64,000 nucleotides of DNA, taken from NCBI GenBank assembly GCA_015065645.1, contig SVPW01000004.1:23531-87530 (forward strand). The letters run 5' to 3'. Each line of letters opens with the position of its first letter. The stretch's first letter is position 1. Under the pieces are notes generated by a model. That model ran no database searches, had not been told where the DNA came from, and saw only the letters and a list, made by a program, of their open reading frames with translations. The position numbers and the translations under genes are program-made. This document shows positions 63,279 through 64,000 of the stretch, in pieces. The stretch is from Oscillospiraceae bacterium (lineage in GTDB: Bacteria > Bacillota > Clostridia > Oscillospirales > Acutalibacteraceae).

Positions 63279-64000
63279 ATGGAAATCATAAGTGGCGGCA
63301 TTTGTGCCGCAAAAGGATTTAAAGCAGGCGGTATTCATTGCGGTATTCGTAAAAATAAAACAAAGCGTGACCTTTCTATTATATACAGCGAATGTAGAGC
63401 AACAGCAGCTGCTGTATATACTACAAATCTTGTAAAGGGAGCACCGCTTACCGTTACAAAGGCACACCTTGCAGATGGTTTTGCACAGGCTGTAATTTGT
63501 AATAGCGGAAATGCTAATACCTGTAATGCAAACGGTATTGAAATTGCAGAAAAGATGAGTGAGCTTTGTGCTGATGCACTTAATATTTCTGCTTCTGATA
63601 TAGTAGTTGCTTCTACCGGTGTTATCGGTCAACCTTTAGATATTACACCTATAGCTAACGGAATACCCGCTTTGGTAAATGAGCTTTCTTATAACGGCAG
63701 TGAAAATGCGGCAGAGGGTATTATGACTACCGACACCATAAAAAAGGAGATTGCCGTAAGCTTTAATATAGGCGGTAAGGAGTGTTGTATAGGAGGAATT
63801 GCAAAGGGATCCGGAATGATACATCCAAATATGGCTACAATGCTTGTTTTCATTACTACCGATTGTGCAATTAGTTCGGAACTTTTGAAAAAAGCACTTT
63901 CTTCCGATATTCAAAATACATTTAATATGGTAAGTGTTGACGGTGATACTTCCACAAATGATATGGTTACAATTCTTGCTAACGGTATGGCAGGTAATGA
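63279..64000 (+). CDS. argJ: Glutamate N-acetyltransferase ArgJ, 3' truncated by window
   Basis: The first 240 residues are visible and the gene runs off the right edge. ArgJ transfers acetyl groups from acetylornithine to glutamate, and some also use acetyl-CoA. The self-cleavage site is present: GSGMIHPNMATML, with nucleophile T187, splits the precursor into two chains. ICNSGNANTCNA near residue 73 and ASTGVIGQPL near 111 are typical. GGAG lies 9 nt before the ATG, 2 nt after argC. It shows that the pathway recycles acetyl groups, so argC-argJ-argB-argD-type genes probably continue beyond the window. Confidence 0.96.
   Translation, partial: MEIISGGICAAKGFKAGGIHCGIRKNKTKRDLSIIYSECRATAAAVYTTNLVKGAPLTVTKAHLADGFAQAVICNSGNANTCNANGIEIAEKMSELCADALNISASDIVVASTGVIGQPLDITPIANGIPALVNELSYNGSENAAEGIMTTDTIKKEIAVSFNIGGKECCIGGIAKGSGMIHPNMATMLVFITTDCAISSELLKKALSSDIQNTFNMVSVDGDTSTNDMVTILANGMAGN

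Overview
The window looks like chromosome from a low-GC, Gram-positive Clostridia-type anaerobe, probably a gut or rumen Oscillospirales/Ruminococcaceae relative. The evidence is AT-rich DNA, strong AGGAGG-type ribosome sites, occasional TTG/GTG starts, repeated sigma-A promoters with 17-bp spacers, a T-box leader, Firmicutes-type RNA genes (yhaM, trmK, rqcH, mtaB), a split Wzz/BY-kinase/PHP-phosphatase module, a type I dockerin and an SPxTG-like sorting signal. Species is not assigned. No tRNA, rRNA, transposase, integrase or CRISPR array is visible.

Region 1 (1-19757) is mostly housekeeping. It holds a zinc-ribbon membrane protein, mtaB, a UPF0340 gene, maf, a T-box (probably Ala) ahead of an Lrp-type regulator and an aminotransferase, a DUF4874/DUF4832-like lipoprotein, and a malate/lactate-dehydrogenase-family plus malic-enzyme pair. 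These are followed by an FkbM-type methyltransferase, the yhaM-DUF1858-trmK-rqcH-isomerase operon, a tyrosine-kinase/phosphatase operon ending in pgeF, a YgjV-like protein and a shikimate-kinase-like gene.

Region 2 (19803-25654) is a sugar-derivative operon of two Gfo/Idh/MocA oxidoreductases alternating with two TIM-barrel isomerases, followed by two AraC-type regulators on the opposite strand.

Region 3 (25758-52859) is a 27-kb arabinan/pectin utilisation locus. A secreted GH93-like exo-arabinanase with a dockerin stands alone. A closely packed 12-gene array then runs from 30497 to 52804 with no internal gap over 40 nt: a GH2 enzyme, a giant solute-binding protein fused to lectin-like domains, two permeases, an NHL-TPR-YIP1 membrane protein, a DUF5696-like lipoprotein, two more permeases, a second binding protein, a ricin-GH43 protein, a four-module wall-anchored protein, a GH51 arabinofuranosidase and an SGNH esterase. 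In the model suggested here, surface enzymes cut arabinan, the modular proteins hold the substrate, esterase and GH2 enzymes trim the decorations, two importers take up oligosaccharides using an ATPase encoded elsewhere, and GH51 finishes them in the cytoplasm. The most novel element is an unrecognised beta-sandwich-like module of about 200 residues, present in multiple copies in both the GH93-like enzyme and the wall-anchored protein.

Region 4 (52866-64000) holds a DUF1846 protein, a complete branched-chain amino acid importer (livJHMGF, minus strand) and, divergently, argG-argH-argC-argJ. The 418-nt gap between the last two carries opposed promoters of very similar architecture, a perfect palindrome and a pair of ArgR-box-like inverted repeats. 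argJ is cut by the window edge.
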